Of a stretch of 62,787 nucleotides of DNA, positions 44,001 through 51,895 are shown in pieces. Location of the stretch: NCBI GenBank assembly GCA_016286245.1, contig JAEESG010000003.1, forward strand, positions 1 through 62,787, read 5' to 3'. Numbering within the stretch: the stretch's first letter is position 1; each line of letters opens with the position of its first letter. Position numbers and translations under genes: made by a program. Origin of the DNA: Clostridiales bacterium. GTDB taxonomy: Bacteria; Bacillota; Clostridia; Oscillospirales; CAG-382. The notes under the pieces were generated by a model. The model had not been told where the DNA came from and made no database searches. It saw only the letters and a program-made list of their open reading frames with translations.

Positions 44001-44300
44001 GTCTTCGAGGTCCGTGAAGGTCGAGGTGTTTGCTCCGTTTTCTACGGAATTACCTTTCTTCATGAATCTGTAGATAAATGCTGCCATCTGTTCACGCGTA
44101 ACAAGTTCTGTTGTTCCGAATGTTGTTTCGGATGTACCCTTTGTTACGTTGAGATAGCTGAGAAGGTTTACTGCTTTCGTAAGATACTCGTTATTAGCAT
44201 CTACGTCAGTAAACGCTGCAGCCGATGCTGTGAACGCGAACGTTCCGACAACCATCAGTACTGCGAGTGCCAGAGTAAGAAACTTCTTAAAATTTCTCAT
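41070..44300 (-). CDS. Large S-layer homology (SLH) domain protein, copy 2
   Basis: About 1076 residues, paralogous to the downstream gene. Signal peptide (FLTLALAVLMVVGTFAFTASA), three SLH modules over about 25-205 (AFTDVDANNEYLTKAVNLLS; LVTREQMAAFIYRFMKKG; LTRGDIAILLYNAFFAK). A long acidic, lysine-rich extracellular region follows, with repeated GEKVSTSDV/NGELVYVPV-type strands but no identifiable catalytic motif. Codon use is more uniform than in neighbouring genes (GTT, AAG, GAC prominent), as expected for a very highly expressed surface protein; this is an impression from reading. AGGAGG precedes the start at 44300. Which of the two is the main S-layer protein cannot be told. Confidence 0.88.
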   Translation of the reverse strand: MRNFKKFLTLALAVLMVVGTFAFTASAAAFTDVDANNEYLTKAVNLLSYLNVTKGTSETTFGTTELVTREQMAAFIYRFMKKGNSVENGANTSTFTDLEDPTFFFMISWANNQGIIKGTSATTFEPKGSIILQDAYTMIVRALGYETEESLPYPFGYIEVAESKGVELNKGLPSTINYTDALTRGDIAILLYNAFFAKTGVAETKQEEKRLGNAEDGYSFVLQTVTDYPTFCEKYFDVLEVEYQAIGTPNCAFEDGETTNDLGYDAILFRAPDDNENPTEVKTNEFYADVKDLAIDGAADEYIMSYFRMYVTLDKDDAIDEILYAEPLLTKKTVKDIKLESLSSNKKGSYYTYNYNGEDYNGAKHLSGKALMDGEAVYFYNAPYSYTQPTYAAGYTDAQKYAARNEKNINFIEIELYEANKTDSGYKVTVQANPFSATNDDEFFTDDSTALIDALTQVYTGGLYSADIYDVDGDGIYDYMNYRPYRFAVVDATTKKTFYKDYIKNGAADEAPIVYTNKAVVSGEKFADEDFVIGYFNKKANLIEIAAVVKPVVGAVKDISDANKTIVLSNGEKVSTSDVWKLVENYDNTDELEAKGYLVSKADFKNALFANLTKPAAYDSKDAEYYVYNGVVLFSTGVESVNDYDGTLLVITEDEENDGKWYDSNFNNKTGKKTTYVHAWVNGELVYVPVITDAYYPEIKTGENTYVNKIASFAVDGNGNYSIKLLGNAYDDEEMTDADYVGLEKDIAKVLAADKDETLFGLIEVDVEATLKKDLGKRFTLTGVDQKLYLDDTTKVVLKNIKNGEVKFEELALSDLTGELKGLNNVQLVVKNDPDHSNALKLVVLYAEGEDLDVEDSASKKKAERIVKLVDVVPTDDDEYMAKYQVYNPYTGAVETLYGSTTAAKAANVKVKAYGDMVTVTSTGKVDENAKSQQFKDMQKYWILSYDADDDTLEICPYGDLTSVYYVNADKASIVRLGSDTKWIEDVITWGSMSALNKADLADDDNDSIRCYNKSYTEDDGQTYSTKYAKYVKATMLIDWEDDNNFFAKDEDGFNGDVLFAVVWVMDGETQELDVD

Positions 44301-44364
44301 TTCAAGATCCTCCTGTAAAAAATTTTTTGTACTCCAAAACATTTTTAGTTTTGTTTACGCTACT

Positions 44365-44393
44365 ATGATATATCACCCTTTGTTTTTTTGCAA
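44365..44393 (-). promoter_or_regulatory. Sigma-A promoter of SLH protein 2
   Basis: Minus strand TTGCAA (44388-44393), 17-base spacer, TATCAT (44365-44370). A motif like that upstream of SLH 1 (GTTAACGTTGCGTTACA on the minus strand, 44409-44425) lies about 15 bases upstream. Confidence 0.7.
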
Positions 44394-44519
44394 TAAGTTT
44401 TTTCAAACTGTAACGCAACGTTAACATTACTTTTTCCCTTACCTTTTTATATATACGGGGAGGGGGTCGCTCAAAAGCCGTCTTTCGCTTTGCTTGTCCG
44501 CTTTTTTCGCGGCTATGCA

Positions 44520-44548
44520 TTGACACGATTTTTGTGATGTGATAAAAT
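44520..44548 (+). promoter_or_regulatory. Sigma-A promoter of the mini-ferredoxin gene
   Basis: TTGACA (44520-44525), 17-base spacer, TAAAAT (44543-44548), a near-consensus promoter. Confidence 0.85.
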
Positions 44549-44587
44549 AGGAGTGTAGAAATTCAAAACCAAAAAGGCTGTGATTTT

Positions 44588-44773
44588 TTGAAGAAACTCG
44601 TCATCAACAACGACAATATAATATATAAGGAAGTTTTTATCCGCTGCTGTCCCTTTGACGCGCTGGAAATAAAAGACGAAAAGGTATTTGCAAACGCTAA
44701 ATGCAGGCTTTGCGGCGCGTGCGTCAAAAAATCCAGAAACAACGAATGTGTTCTTGTCGATACCGACGACTGA
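44588..44773 (+). CDS. Small 4Fe-4S ferredoxin resembling the N-terminal extension of clostridial EtfA
   Basis: 61 residues, TTG start with AAAAGG about ten bases upstream. The pattern CCPFDALEI ... AKCRLCGACVKK supplies four suitably spaced cysteines (Cys21, then CxxCxxC at about 39-45) for one 4Fe-4S cluster. The wording closely follows the ferredoxin-like extension that precedes the flavoprotein domain in many clostridial electron transfer flavoprotein alpha subunits (ICPFNALEI...AACKMCKICVKK). Here the protein ends cleanly after the cluster and no flavoprotein sequence follows in any frame. It has its own promoter and terminator, so it is likely a free-standing electron carrier rather than a decaying fragment. 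Confidence 0.72.
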   Translation: MKKLVINNDNIIYKEVFIRCCPFDALEIKDEKVFANAKCRLCGACVKKSRNNECVLVDTDD

Positions 44774-44832
44774 TTTCTTTCGTACAATAAGACTTTCGTT
44801 TTTCGTCAAAGGTTCCGTATAAAGCAAAAAAG

Positions 44833-44862
44833 AAAATTCCGCCGTGTCCGGCGGAATTTTTT
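44833..44862. terminator. Bidirectional terminator between the mini-ferredoxin and the EamA transporter
   Basis: AAAATTCCGCC pairs with GGCGGAATTTT around a six-base loop, with A and T runs on the outer sides. Confidence 0.88.
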
Positions 44863-44881
44863 CTTCCTTATATATAATATG

Positions 44882-45817
44882 CTATTCTGCAAGCCCCTCT
44901 TCCACTCCGAGTACGATTATTCCGGCAAAAACCACGGCTATCGACGCATAATGTTTAAAGGAAAGCTTTTCCTTCAAGAAAATTCTGCTCCACAGCACGG
45001 ATACCGCGCAGTACGCCGAAATTACGGGCGCCGCGCCCACGGGATTTGCCGAAAGCGCGTATATATACGCAAACTGGCCGAGCGTTTCGCACACGGCGCC
45101 TATCCCCTTCGGATATTCGCGTGAAAATTCAAATTTCTGCTTCTTTATTATTACAACGTACACGAACGCGACGACCGCCATAAACAAAAACGTAAGCTCG
45201 TACGCCACGTTTGCGACGTCTTCCTCGAGATAGTGGAATATATTGGGAAGAAACGTGTTTTCCTCCTCGAGAATAACGCTGTCAAAAAACGTGCCGAGCG
45301 CGTCGATTATGCAGTAAAGTATCGGAAGCAGGAACGCAAGCACGCTTTTTGAGTACTTTACGTTTGATTTCTGCTGCCGCAGCATTTTCGCTTCGTCGTT
45401 TTCGGTGTATTCCGAAATTCCCAGAAACAGTACGCCCACGCTTACGAGTATTACGCCGATTATCGAAAGGCCTCCGAGCTCCGAACCGAGCACGAAAAAG
45501 CAAAGAACCGCCGCAAGAGCGCCCGACGTGTTGCATATCGGCGAGGACACCGAAAGTTCTATGTATCTGAGCGCCACGTAGCCGAATATCATAGAAAGTA
45601 TGTACATAAACGACGCGGGCAGATAATAAATTATATCCTGAAACGTGATTTTTGTTCCCGTCATTATCTCGAAAGCCGCGTGAATACCCATCACGACGCC
45701 GACCGCCATAACCATCTTCCAATGGCTGTATTTATCGTCGGGTTTTGAGCCTATTTTGCTGAAAAGGTCGGATCCGCTCCAACACAAAAGCGCCGCAAGC
45801 GCCAGAATCAACCACAT
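44882..45817 (-). CDS. EamA/DMT-family membrane transporter
   Basis: About 311 residues with ten membrane helices in two EamA-like halves (first half MWLILALAALLCWSGSDLFS..., second half beginning SVLAFLLPILYCIIDALGTF). The second half carries YALSANPVGAAPVISAY and RIFLKEKLSFKHY, typical of drug/metabolite transporters. The substrate is unknown. The start at 45817 has GGAGG nine bases upstream; an ATG at 45874 would lie within the promoter. Monocistronic. Confidence 0.85.
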   Translation of the reverse strand: MWLILALAALLCWSGSDLFSKIGSKPDDKYSHWKMVMAVGVVMGIHAAFEIMTGTKITFQDIIYYLPASFMYILSMIFGYVALRYIELSVSSPICNTSGALAAVLCFFVLGSELGGLSIIGVILVSVGVLFLGISEYTENDEAKMLRQQKSNVKYSKSVLAFLLPILYCIIDALGTFFDSVILEEENTFLPNIFHYLEEDVANVAYELTFLFMAVVAFVYVVIIKKQKFEFSREYPKGIGAVCETLGQFAYIYALSANPVGAAPVISAYCAVSVLWSRIFLKEKLSFKHYASIAVVFAGIIVLGVEEGLAE

Positions 45818-45842
45818 AATATAAATCCTCCAAACAAGCTGT

Positions 45843-45871
45843 ATTATAACACACGCGCGCCCAAAAATCAA
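45843..45871 (-). promoter_or_regulatory. Sigma-A promoter of the EamA transporter
   Basis: Minus strand TTGATT (45866-45871), 17-base G/C-rich spacer, perfect TATAAT (45843-45848). Confidence 0.8.
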
Positions 45872-45886
45872 CACAAAAATGCGCGA

Positions 45887-45922
45887 AAAAAGAGAAAAAA
45901 CTTCCGTTTTTTCTCTTTTTTG
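45887..45922 (-). terminator. A/T-rich terminator of the RNase J-DnaD-ATPase operon
   Basis: AAAAAGAGAAAAAAC pairs with GTTTTTTCTCTTTTT around a short loop. The stem is almost entirely A-T, so termination strength is uncertain. Confidence 0.6.
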
Positions 45923-45929
45923 TCATATT

Positions 45930-48128
45930 TTACATTGAAATCAGGTTTGCTTTTCCGAGGAGTGCTTCTTTTTCCCTGTCAACGCAGGAAAGAATTATTA
46001 TCTGATATTCTTTCGACAGTTTTTCCATAAGCCCGAGCGCCTTTTTAAGCCTTGTATCGTCAAGTTTGGAAAACGCGTCGTCAAAAACGAGCACCGGCTT
46101 TTCTTTATAGAGGTATTCGCAAAGCGCAAGTCTTAAGCACAAATACGCCGCGTCGAGCGCGCCGGAGCTCAAAAATTCTATGCTTCTGTACTCGGCGCTT
46201 CCCTTTTCGAAGCACCCGAGTTTAAGTCCGCTGTCGACGCACAGTCTTTCATATTTGTCGTCGGTCATCGCTTCAAACATTTTCGACGCGTTTTCGGTTA
46301 GTATCGGGGAGACGTTTTTCTGCATTTCCTCATACGATTCCTTTATTGCGCCGTACGCCGTGTCGAGTGCGTCGTGCTTTATTTTCAGGCTTTCGATTTC
46401 AGACGTAAGCGCGCCGTATTTTTCGTCGAGCTCGTCGGAATCCCTTGTATTTTCGGAAATCACCGCCGCTTTTTTGTCGTATTCGCGCTTCTGTTCGCAA
46501 AGCGTATCTATCGCGCGCAGATAAAAATCGAGTTCCTTTTCGATTTTAGCCTGTTCCCTTACGGGAAGGCTTTCATCGTATGAAAGCGAGAGTTTTTCAA
46601 GCTTTTCAAGGTCGGCAACGCCTTCAAGTGCGCCCTCGAGCTGCGCTCTCTGCGCAGCCTCGTTTTTTTCGAGCTCCTCAAGCTCCGAAATATCAAGGCT
46701 TACCTTCCTTATATGCTCCTTTGCCGTTTCCGCGAGAAGCGACGTGTCGGTAAACGACGTCTTTTTTCCCGTTTTATCGAGAAGCGTGCAAAGCGCCTGC
46801 GCCGCTTTCATTCTCTTTTCGGTCTTTTCCTCGAGGAGAATTTCCGCGTTCTTTGAAATTTCCTTTGCTTCTTTTACGTTATCCGACGACTCTCTGCTTG
46901 CGTCGAGCAGCTTTTCGAATTCCCCGAAATCCTCGCATTCAAAGCTTTTTGCGAGTTCCTCAAGCTTCTGCTTTGCCTTTTTCGCCTTTGAGAAGAAAAT
47001 TGCCGAAAAAGGAAGCGTAACAACGAGGCAGGCAAGGATTATTGCGATTTTCTTTTTCTTTTTCGCCTCGGTTTTAAGTATTTCGACGTCTTCTTTCAGT
47101 TCTTCCGGCGTTTTTGACGATTCCTCAAGCAAAGAATTGAATTTCATCTGCTTTTCGTTGCGGTAAAGGGCCGCTTCCTCGGTTTGCGCAAGGCTTCTTT
47201 TGTGTCTTGCGGTATTTAGCTCCTCTTCGGAGGCTATAAGCGCGATTACCGCCTCGTTCACGTCGGAAAGATAGCTTCTGCCCGGCAGAAAACCGTTCGT
47301 TGAAATTTCAAGGCTCTTATTTTCGAGCGCCTTTTTCGCGGAATTTGCGCTTTGTCTTATTTCCTCAATTCTTTCGCACTTTTCATGCGCCTGTTTTGCC
47401 TTAAGGTTCGCGTATTCCTTTTTGAGTTTTTCGGCAATTCCGGTATCTTCTTCGATTTTGCTGTTTATACGCGCAAGCCGCGCGTTCACGTCTGAAAGTT
47501 CGGCGCGCCTTTGCTCGATAACCTTTCTTTTCTGCTCGAGTTCGGCTTTTTCAAGCCGCAGTTCGTACAGTATGCCGCTTCTCTGCGTTTTACCGAGGAT
47601 TTCCTTTTTGAGATTATCTATTTTCTTGAGAACCGATTCCGAATCTACCGCGCTGTCCGCCGAAAAGACCATATTCTTTATTGCGCCCGACAGCGTTTCG
47701 GGGTCGGAATAAAAAACGTCCCCCGCGCTTATCATCGCGGTTCTGTCATACGTTTCCGCGTCGACTCCGAAAAAAACCTCTCCCGCCGATTTTCCCGAAA
47801 AAACGGGGTTTCCCGATTCGTCGAGAATGCAAAAAGGCGCGTTTTTCTCATGCTGTTCGCGGCGCAGAAGGTAGTTTCCGCTTTCGGTGTGTATTTCCAT
47901 CTCGCCCTTTATGTCAAGGCTGCTCCACGGAGAATACCTCTTTTTATCGTTTTTGAAAAGGTCGGACGCCCTCGACGTAAAGCCGAAAAGCATATATCTT
48001 ATGAATCTCGTAACCGAGCTTTTTCCGCTCTCGTTATTCCCCGTTATCACGTTTATTCCGGGCGAAAAATCCATATTCAGTTTCTCAAGCTTTCCGAAAT
48101 TTTCGGCGTTTATCGATTTTATTATCAT
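45930..48128 (-). CDS. SMC/Rad50-like AAA ATPase with a membrane segment in the coiled coil (YhaN-like)
   Basis: 732 residues. The N-terminal ATPase half has Walker A GNNESGKSS near 30-38. Long coiled coils run over about 165-640, broken by a hydrophobic stretch (IAIILACLVVTLPFSAIFF) near 360-380 flanked by lysines. The C-terminal half carries a signature-like FLSSGALDAAYLCLRLAL near 648 and Walker B VLVFDDAFSKLDD near 680. This fits the RecF/Rad50-like family that includes Bacillus YhaN. The usual SbcD/YhaO-type nuclease partner is absent. It follows dnaD by 15 bases, so it is probably expressed with RNase J and DnaD. A role in DNA or RNA end processing is a guess. Confidence 0.72.
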   Translation of the reverse strand: MIIKSINAENFGKLEKLNMDFSPGINVITGNNESGKSSVTRFIRYMLFGFTSRASDLFKNDKKRYSPWSSLDIKGEMEIHTESGNYLLRREQHEKNAPFCILDESGNPVFSGKSAGEVFFGVDAETYDRTAMISAGDVFYSDPETLSGAIKNMVFSADSAVDSESVLKKIDNLKKEILGKTQRSGILYELRLEKAELEQKRKVIEQRRAELSDVNARLARINSKIEEDTGIAEKLKKEYANLKAKQAHEKCERIEEIRQSANSAKKALENKSLEISTNGFLPGRSYLSDVNEAVIALIASEEELNTARHKRSLAQTEEAALYRNEKQMKFNSLLEESSKTPEELKEDVEILKTEAKKKKKIAIILACLVVTLPFSAIFFSKAKKAKQKLEELAKSFECEDFGEFEKLLDASRESSDNVKEAKEISKNAEILLEEKTEKRMKAAQALCTLLDKTGKKTSFTDTSLLAETAKEHIRKVSLDISELEELEKNEAAQRAQLEGALEGVADLEKLEKLSLSYDESLPVREQAKIEKELDFYLRAIDTLCEQKREYDKKAAVISENTRDSDELDEKYGALTSEIESLKIKHDALDTAYGAIKESYEEMQKNVSPILTENASKMFEAMTDDKYERLCVDSGLKLGCFEKGSAEYRSIEFLSSGALDAAYLCLRLALCEYLYKEKPVLVFDDAFSKLDDTRLKKALGLMEKLSKEYQIIILSCVDREKEALLGKANLISM

Positions 48129-48143
48129 AATTTCTCCGCGCTT

Positions 48144-49097
48144 CTATGTACGGTCGGGTTTCTCAAAGAAATCGTTCATATCGAAATCCAGTTTTCCGTC
48201 GCCGCTTTTTTTGTTTTTCTTTTCGTCTTCGTTTTCCTTATAATATCCGTCAACCTCTTCGGGTGTTTCAAGTCCGTTTTCATGCCAGGACTCAAGTATT
48301 TTCGACATATACGAAATCTGCGGTTTGTTGATTTTGGAGATGGTTTTGTCGTACGCGTACGAAACGAGCTCCATGCTTGAATTAAACTTTTCCTCCCAAA
48401 GAGCGATATGCGTTTTTTCGGATTTTGTGAGCGCTCTGTCGGAGGCGCCGATTATCTTTTTTACCTTTTCCTCGTAATCATTACGTCTTTTTTCGGCGCC
48501 GAGGTAGTTTTCAAGCTCGGCGTAGGTCGTAATTCCCTTTTCGTTTATGTTTTCCGCCGTGCGCTCTATGTATCTTACCGACGTCTTTCCGAGCGAGGCG
48601 CAGTACTGCGCGACTCCCATTATCACGTCGTAATTCATGCCGAGCGTGTCGTAAAGGTACATGATTATTCCCTGCTCCGCCGAATTATACAGGTGTCCCG
48701 TAAGCTTTTCAAAATACGAAACAAGGCTTGAAAAGTTTTTGTCGTTTTCCCTCGCAAAAGCAAGCTCTTTTACGGTATAAGACGTGCGTCCCAAGGCTCC
48801 CGAGCCGTTTTTTACGTCTTTCGGGGTTATGACGACTCCTTTTTTCGTCTTTTTCTCGTTCTTTTCTTCCTCTTCGTCGTTTATTATCCCCGCGCCGCGC
48901 AGAAACGCAAGCGAAGACAGTATGCTCTGTTCTGTTTCCTCAAGGTCGGACGCCGCGGATTTAACGTCGATTTCCCCGCCGTTCTGGAAAATATAGTACA
49001 GCAGTTTGAGCTCCGCCTTTTTTGCTCGGTTAAGGTACTGATATTCGATTTTTGGCATTACAAACACTTTTTTTGTGTTTTTATCCGTAATTTTCAT
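48144..49097 (-). CDS. dnaD: DnaD-domain replication initiation protein
   Basis: 317 residues. The N-terminal winged-helix-like region (about 15-75) includes LKLLYYIFQNGGEIDVKSAA. An acidic lysine-rich linker is followed by two DnaB/DnaD C-terminal-type modules: FEKLTGHLYNSAEQGIIMYL near 130 and ELVSYAYDKTISKINKPQIS near 243, the second with the typical YxxxI...YMSKILESW ending. In Bacillus such proteins prepare the origin for helicase loading by DnaI; a DnaC/DnaI-type loader lies at 21475-22488. The start at 49097 has GGAGAAAAAG ahead. It sits 19 bases from the RNase J stop. Confidence 0.88.
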   Translation of the reverse strand: MKITDKNTKKVFVMPKIEYQYLNRAKKAELKLLYYIFQNGGEIDVKSAASDLEETEQSILSSLAFLRGAGIINDEEEEKNEKKTKKGVVITPKDVKNGSGALGRTSYTVKELAFARENDKNFSSLVSYFEKLTGHLYNSAEQGIIMYLYDTLGMNYDVIMGVAQYCASLGKTSVRYIERTAENINEKGITTYAELENYLGAEKRRNDYEEKVKKIIGASDRALTKSEKTHIALWEEKFNSSMELVSYAYDKTISKINKPQISYMSKILESWHENGLETPEEVDGYYKENEDEKKNKKSGDGKLDFDMNDFFEKPDRT

Positions 49098-49116
49098 CTT
49101 TTTCTCCGAAAATTCT

Positions 49117-50820
49117 TTACACGTCCATTATAACCGGCAGAATCATGGGCTTGCGTTTTGTTATGTTATATATGTTCGTGGTGAGCGAATCCTTTATTTT
49201 TCCCTTTATTATATTCCAGTCGTCGACGTTTTCGTCAAAACACTTCTGTATCGTATCGTACGCTATTGCTTTAAGGCTTTCCATAAGCTCCTCGTTTTCC
49301 TTTACGTACACAAATCCTCTCGAAACGATGTCCGGTCCCGAAATTATTTCTCTCGTTTCAAGGCTTACCGCCGCAACGACGACGATAAGTCCGTCCTGCG
49401 CGAGATGTCTTCTGTCGCGAAGCACCACGCTTCCGACGTCGCCTATTCCGAGTCCGTCTATGAGCACCTTGCCCGACGCAACCTTTTCCGTCGTTTTCGC
49501 CGTTTTTTCGGTAAGTTCGATTACCATGCCCAACTCCGGAATTATGACGTTAGACGGCTTCATGCCCATTTCCAAAGCAAGGGAAGCGTTCGCTTTCAAG
49601 TGCCTGTATTCGCCGTGTACGGGAATGAAATATTTGGGTTTCAGGAGCGACTGCATTATTTTAAGCTCCTCCTGGCAGGCGTGTCCCGACACGTGAACGT
49701 CGGCTACCGCGTCGTTAAGCAGCGTTACGCCCTTTTTGAGAAGCTCGTTTATTATTTTTGTTACGAGTTTTTCGTTTCCGGGGATTGTCGTTGCGGATAT
49801 AATCACAAGGTCCGACGACGACAGCGAAACCTTATCGTGCTCCGAAAACGCCATCTTGTAAAGCGCGCTCATGGGCTCGCCCTGCGAGCCTGTCGTTACT
49901 ATCGTGAGTTCCTCGGGCTTGAATCTGCTTATTTCGTTTATGTCGATAAGCGTGCCTTTGGGTATATCCATATAGTTGAACTTCTGCGCCGCGTTTATTA
50001 CGTTTATCATGCTTCTTCCGGTAAGCGCGACTTTTCTGCCGTACTTATGGGAATAGTTTATTATCTGCTGCACGCGGTGCACGTTTGACGAAAACGTCGA
50101 GATGACAATTCTCTTGTCGCAGCCTCTTATTATTGTATCGAGCGATTTTCCGACCTTGCGCTCCGACATGGTAAAGCCGGGACGCTCGGCGTTGGTCGAC
50201 TCGCACAGCAGCGCAAGCACGCCTTCTTTTCCTATTTCGCCGAATCTCGTAAGATTTATGGGCTCGCCCTGTATGGGAGTGAGGTCTATCTTGAAATCTC
50301 CCGTAAAAACTATCGTTCCCGCGGGGCATTTGAGCGCAATCGCGCAGGAATCGGCTATCGAGTGGTTTACCCTTATGAATTCCGCCGTAAAGTTTTTGCC
50401 GAGCTTTATCGTATCGCCCGAATTCACCTGCTTCAACGTCGCTTCCGCGTCAAGTCCGTGTTCCTCGAGCTTTCCTTCAAGTATTCCGAGCGTGAGAAGC
50501 GTCCCGTAAATGGGGGCGTTTACAAATCTGAACATATACGGAATCGCTCCGATATGGTCCTCGTGTCCGTGCGTGAGAAGTATTCCCTTTATTTTATCCG
50601 TATTTTCCTCGAGATACTGCGTGTCGGGTATTACGAGGTCCACGCCGAGCATGCTCTCGTCGGGGAATCCTATTCCCGCGTCGACGACTATCATCTCGCC
50701 GCCGTATTCCACGACCGTCATGTTTCTTCCTATCTCGCCGAGTCCGCCCAAAGGAATAATCTTGACAGACTCTGTCTTTTTTCTGCCGTCAGTGTTTGCA
50801 TATTTGTTTTTTTTCGGCAT
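49117..50820 (-). CDS. rnj: Ribonuclease J
   Basis: 567 residues, full length. A beta-CASP metallo-beta-lactamase with endonuclease and 5'-3' exonuclease activity on RNA. Visible: LGGLGEIGRNMTVVEY near 25-40, the zinc motif LLTHGHEDHIGAIPY near 82-96, NHSIADSCAI and FTGDFKIDLTP near 150-175, then GSQGEPMSAL and VSGHACQEELKIM near 318-380 and YFIPVHGEYRHLKANA near 395. Only one copy is in the window, so RnjA and RnjB cannot be told apart. First gene of an operon with dnaD and the ATPase. Confidence 0.96.
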   Translation of the reverse strand: MPKKNKYANTDGRKKTESVKIIPLGGLGEIGRNMTVVEYGGEMIVVDAGIGFPDESMLGVDLVIPDTQYLEENTDKIKGILLTHGHEDHIGAIPYMFRFVNAPIYGTLLTLGILEGKLEEHGLDAEATLKQVNSGDTIKLGKNFTAEFIRVNHSIADSCAIALKCPAGTIVFTGDFKIDLTPIQGEPINLTRFGEIGKEGVLALLCESTNAERPGFTMSERKVGKSLDTIIRGCDKRIVISTFSSNVHRVQQIINYSHKYGRKVALTGRSMINVINAAQKFNYMDIPKGTLIDINEISRFKPEELTIVTTGSQGEPMSALYKMAFSEHDKVSLSSSDLVIISATTIPGNEKLVTKIINELLKKGVTLLNDAVADVHVSGHACQEELKIMQSLLKPKYFIPVHGEYRHLKANASLALEMGMKPSNVIIPELGMVIELTEKTAKTTEKVASGKVLIDGLGIGDVGSVVLRDRRHLAQDGLIVVVAAVSLETREIISGPDIVSRGFVYVKENEELMESLKAIAYDTIQKCFDENVDDWNIIKGKIKDSLTTNIYNITKRKPMILPVIMDV

Positions 50821-50909
50821 TTAATTACCTGCCTTTCGTTATTTATTGTATTCGTTATATTTTCGCAGTGATGTCCGACTGCTTATTTTCAGTTTTTTGG
50901 TGTGTTTTA

Positions 50910-51872
50910 TCAAAACGACGCTATGTCGTTTTCGGGAGATTCGGTTTTGCGCGCCGTGTTTGCGTAAAGCACGGGTCCCGTCTGTCCGTGATACAGTCTG
51001 TGCGGCTCAAACTCGATTCTCGCCGTAAGCACAATCCAGTCCTTCGTCTTGTATTTTGCCGCGTTGTCGCAGATGCATATTATCCCCTTGTACTGCACGT
51101 CCTCGATACAGCAGGTCATAATCCTTCTGCCAACGACTATTTCGTTGTCGCGAAGCGCCTTGTTCTTTGCGACCATAACCTTTATTCTTACCGTTTTGCC
51201 CTTATAGTTTTCGGGCTTATCCGAAAAATCCGCGTACCAGAACGCGTAGTCCTCGTCCTTTACCTCGATTATCGGCGCGTTCATGTCGTAAGGCGGCGGG
51301 TCCTCGATTTCGTCGTATTCCACTTCGCCGTTTTTATATTCGTACGCGATATTCGTCCTTCTTGAAACCGCGCGCACGATTTTATGCGCCGCCATCTTGT
51401 CGAAATCCTTGTCGGCGCGGTTGAAGACGACAAGCTCGCAGCTTTTGAGCTTATCGACGACAAGGCTCCTCATGTTCGTATTGTACGCAAAAAACGTTCC
51501 GGCCTCGGCAAACATGATTTCCTGATAAACCATCCATCCGGGAGGCAGCGCGGCGTACAGAGCGTCTATCGTCCACATTCCGTTATATTCGACAACCGCC
51601 CTGTCAATATCGTATTTTTTCTGTAATGACGCAAGAAATTCGGGCGTCAGGTCCGCCTCGCTTTCAATTTTTTCGATATGAAAGCTTCCCATTACCCCTT
51701 TGAATTTCGAGCGGTCATAATCCTCCTCTCCCTCCTCGCAAACGAGAAGAAGAGTGTTTTCTCCGTTGTTGAACCTCTCGTCCTCGAAGGTTTCCTGAAT
51801 GAATTTTGTCTTTCCCGCTTCGAGAAAGCCCGTGAACAAATATACGGGTATTTCACGTATTCCGCCGTTCAT
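50910..51872 (-). CDS. COG0523/CobW-type GTPase fused to a TIGR03943/DUF1980-like domain
   Basis: 320 residues. The N-terminal GTPase has a P-loop GFLEAGKTKF (15-24; Glu where CobW usually has Gly) and NRADKD as the guanine motif. It lacks the metal-binding CxCC of the family. The C-terminal half (about 210-320) contains FWYADFSDKPENYKGKTVRI, VVGRRIMTCCIEDVQYKGI and AKYKTKDWIVLTARIEFE, which resemble the soluble part of TIGR03943/DUF1980 proteins. Those normally partner a membrane permease; none is nearby. It lies 23 bases after the second GTPase and is likely co-transcribed. A role in metal homeostasis is inferred. Confidence 0.75.
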   Translation of the reverse strand: MNGGIREIPVYLFTGFLEAGKTKFIQETFEDERFNNGENTLLLVCEEGEEDYDRSKFKGVMGSFHIEKIESEADLTPEFLASLQKKYDIDRAVVEYNGMWTIDALYAALPPGWMVYQEIMFAEAGTFFAYNTNMRSLVVDKLKSCELVVFNRADKDFDKMAAHKIVRAVSRRTNIAYEYKNGEVEYDEIEDPPPYDMNAPIIEVKDEDYAFWYADFSDKPENYKGKTVRIKVMVAKNKALRDNEIVVGRRIMTCCIEDVQYKGIICICDNAAKYKTKDWIVLTARIEFEPHRLYHGQTGPVLYANTARKTESPENDIASF

Positions 51873-51895
51873 TTTAGTCCTCTTTTTGCCGTTTT

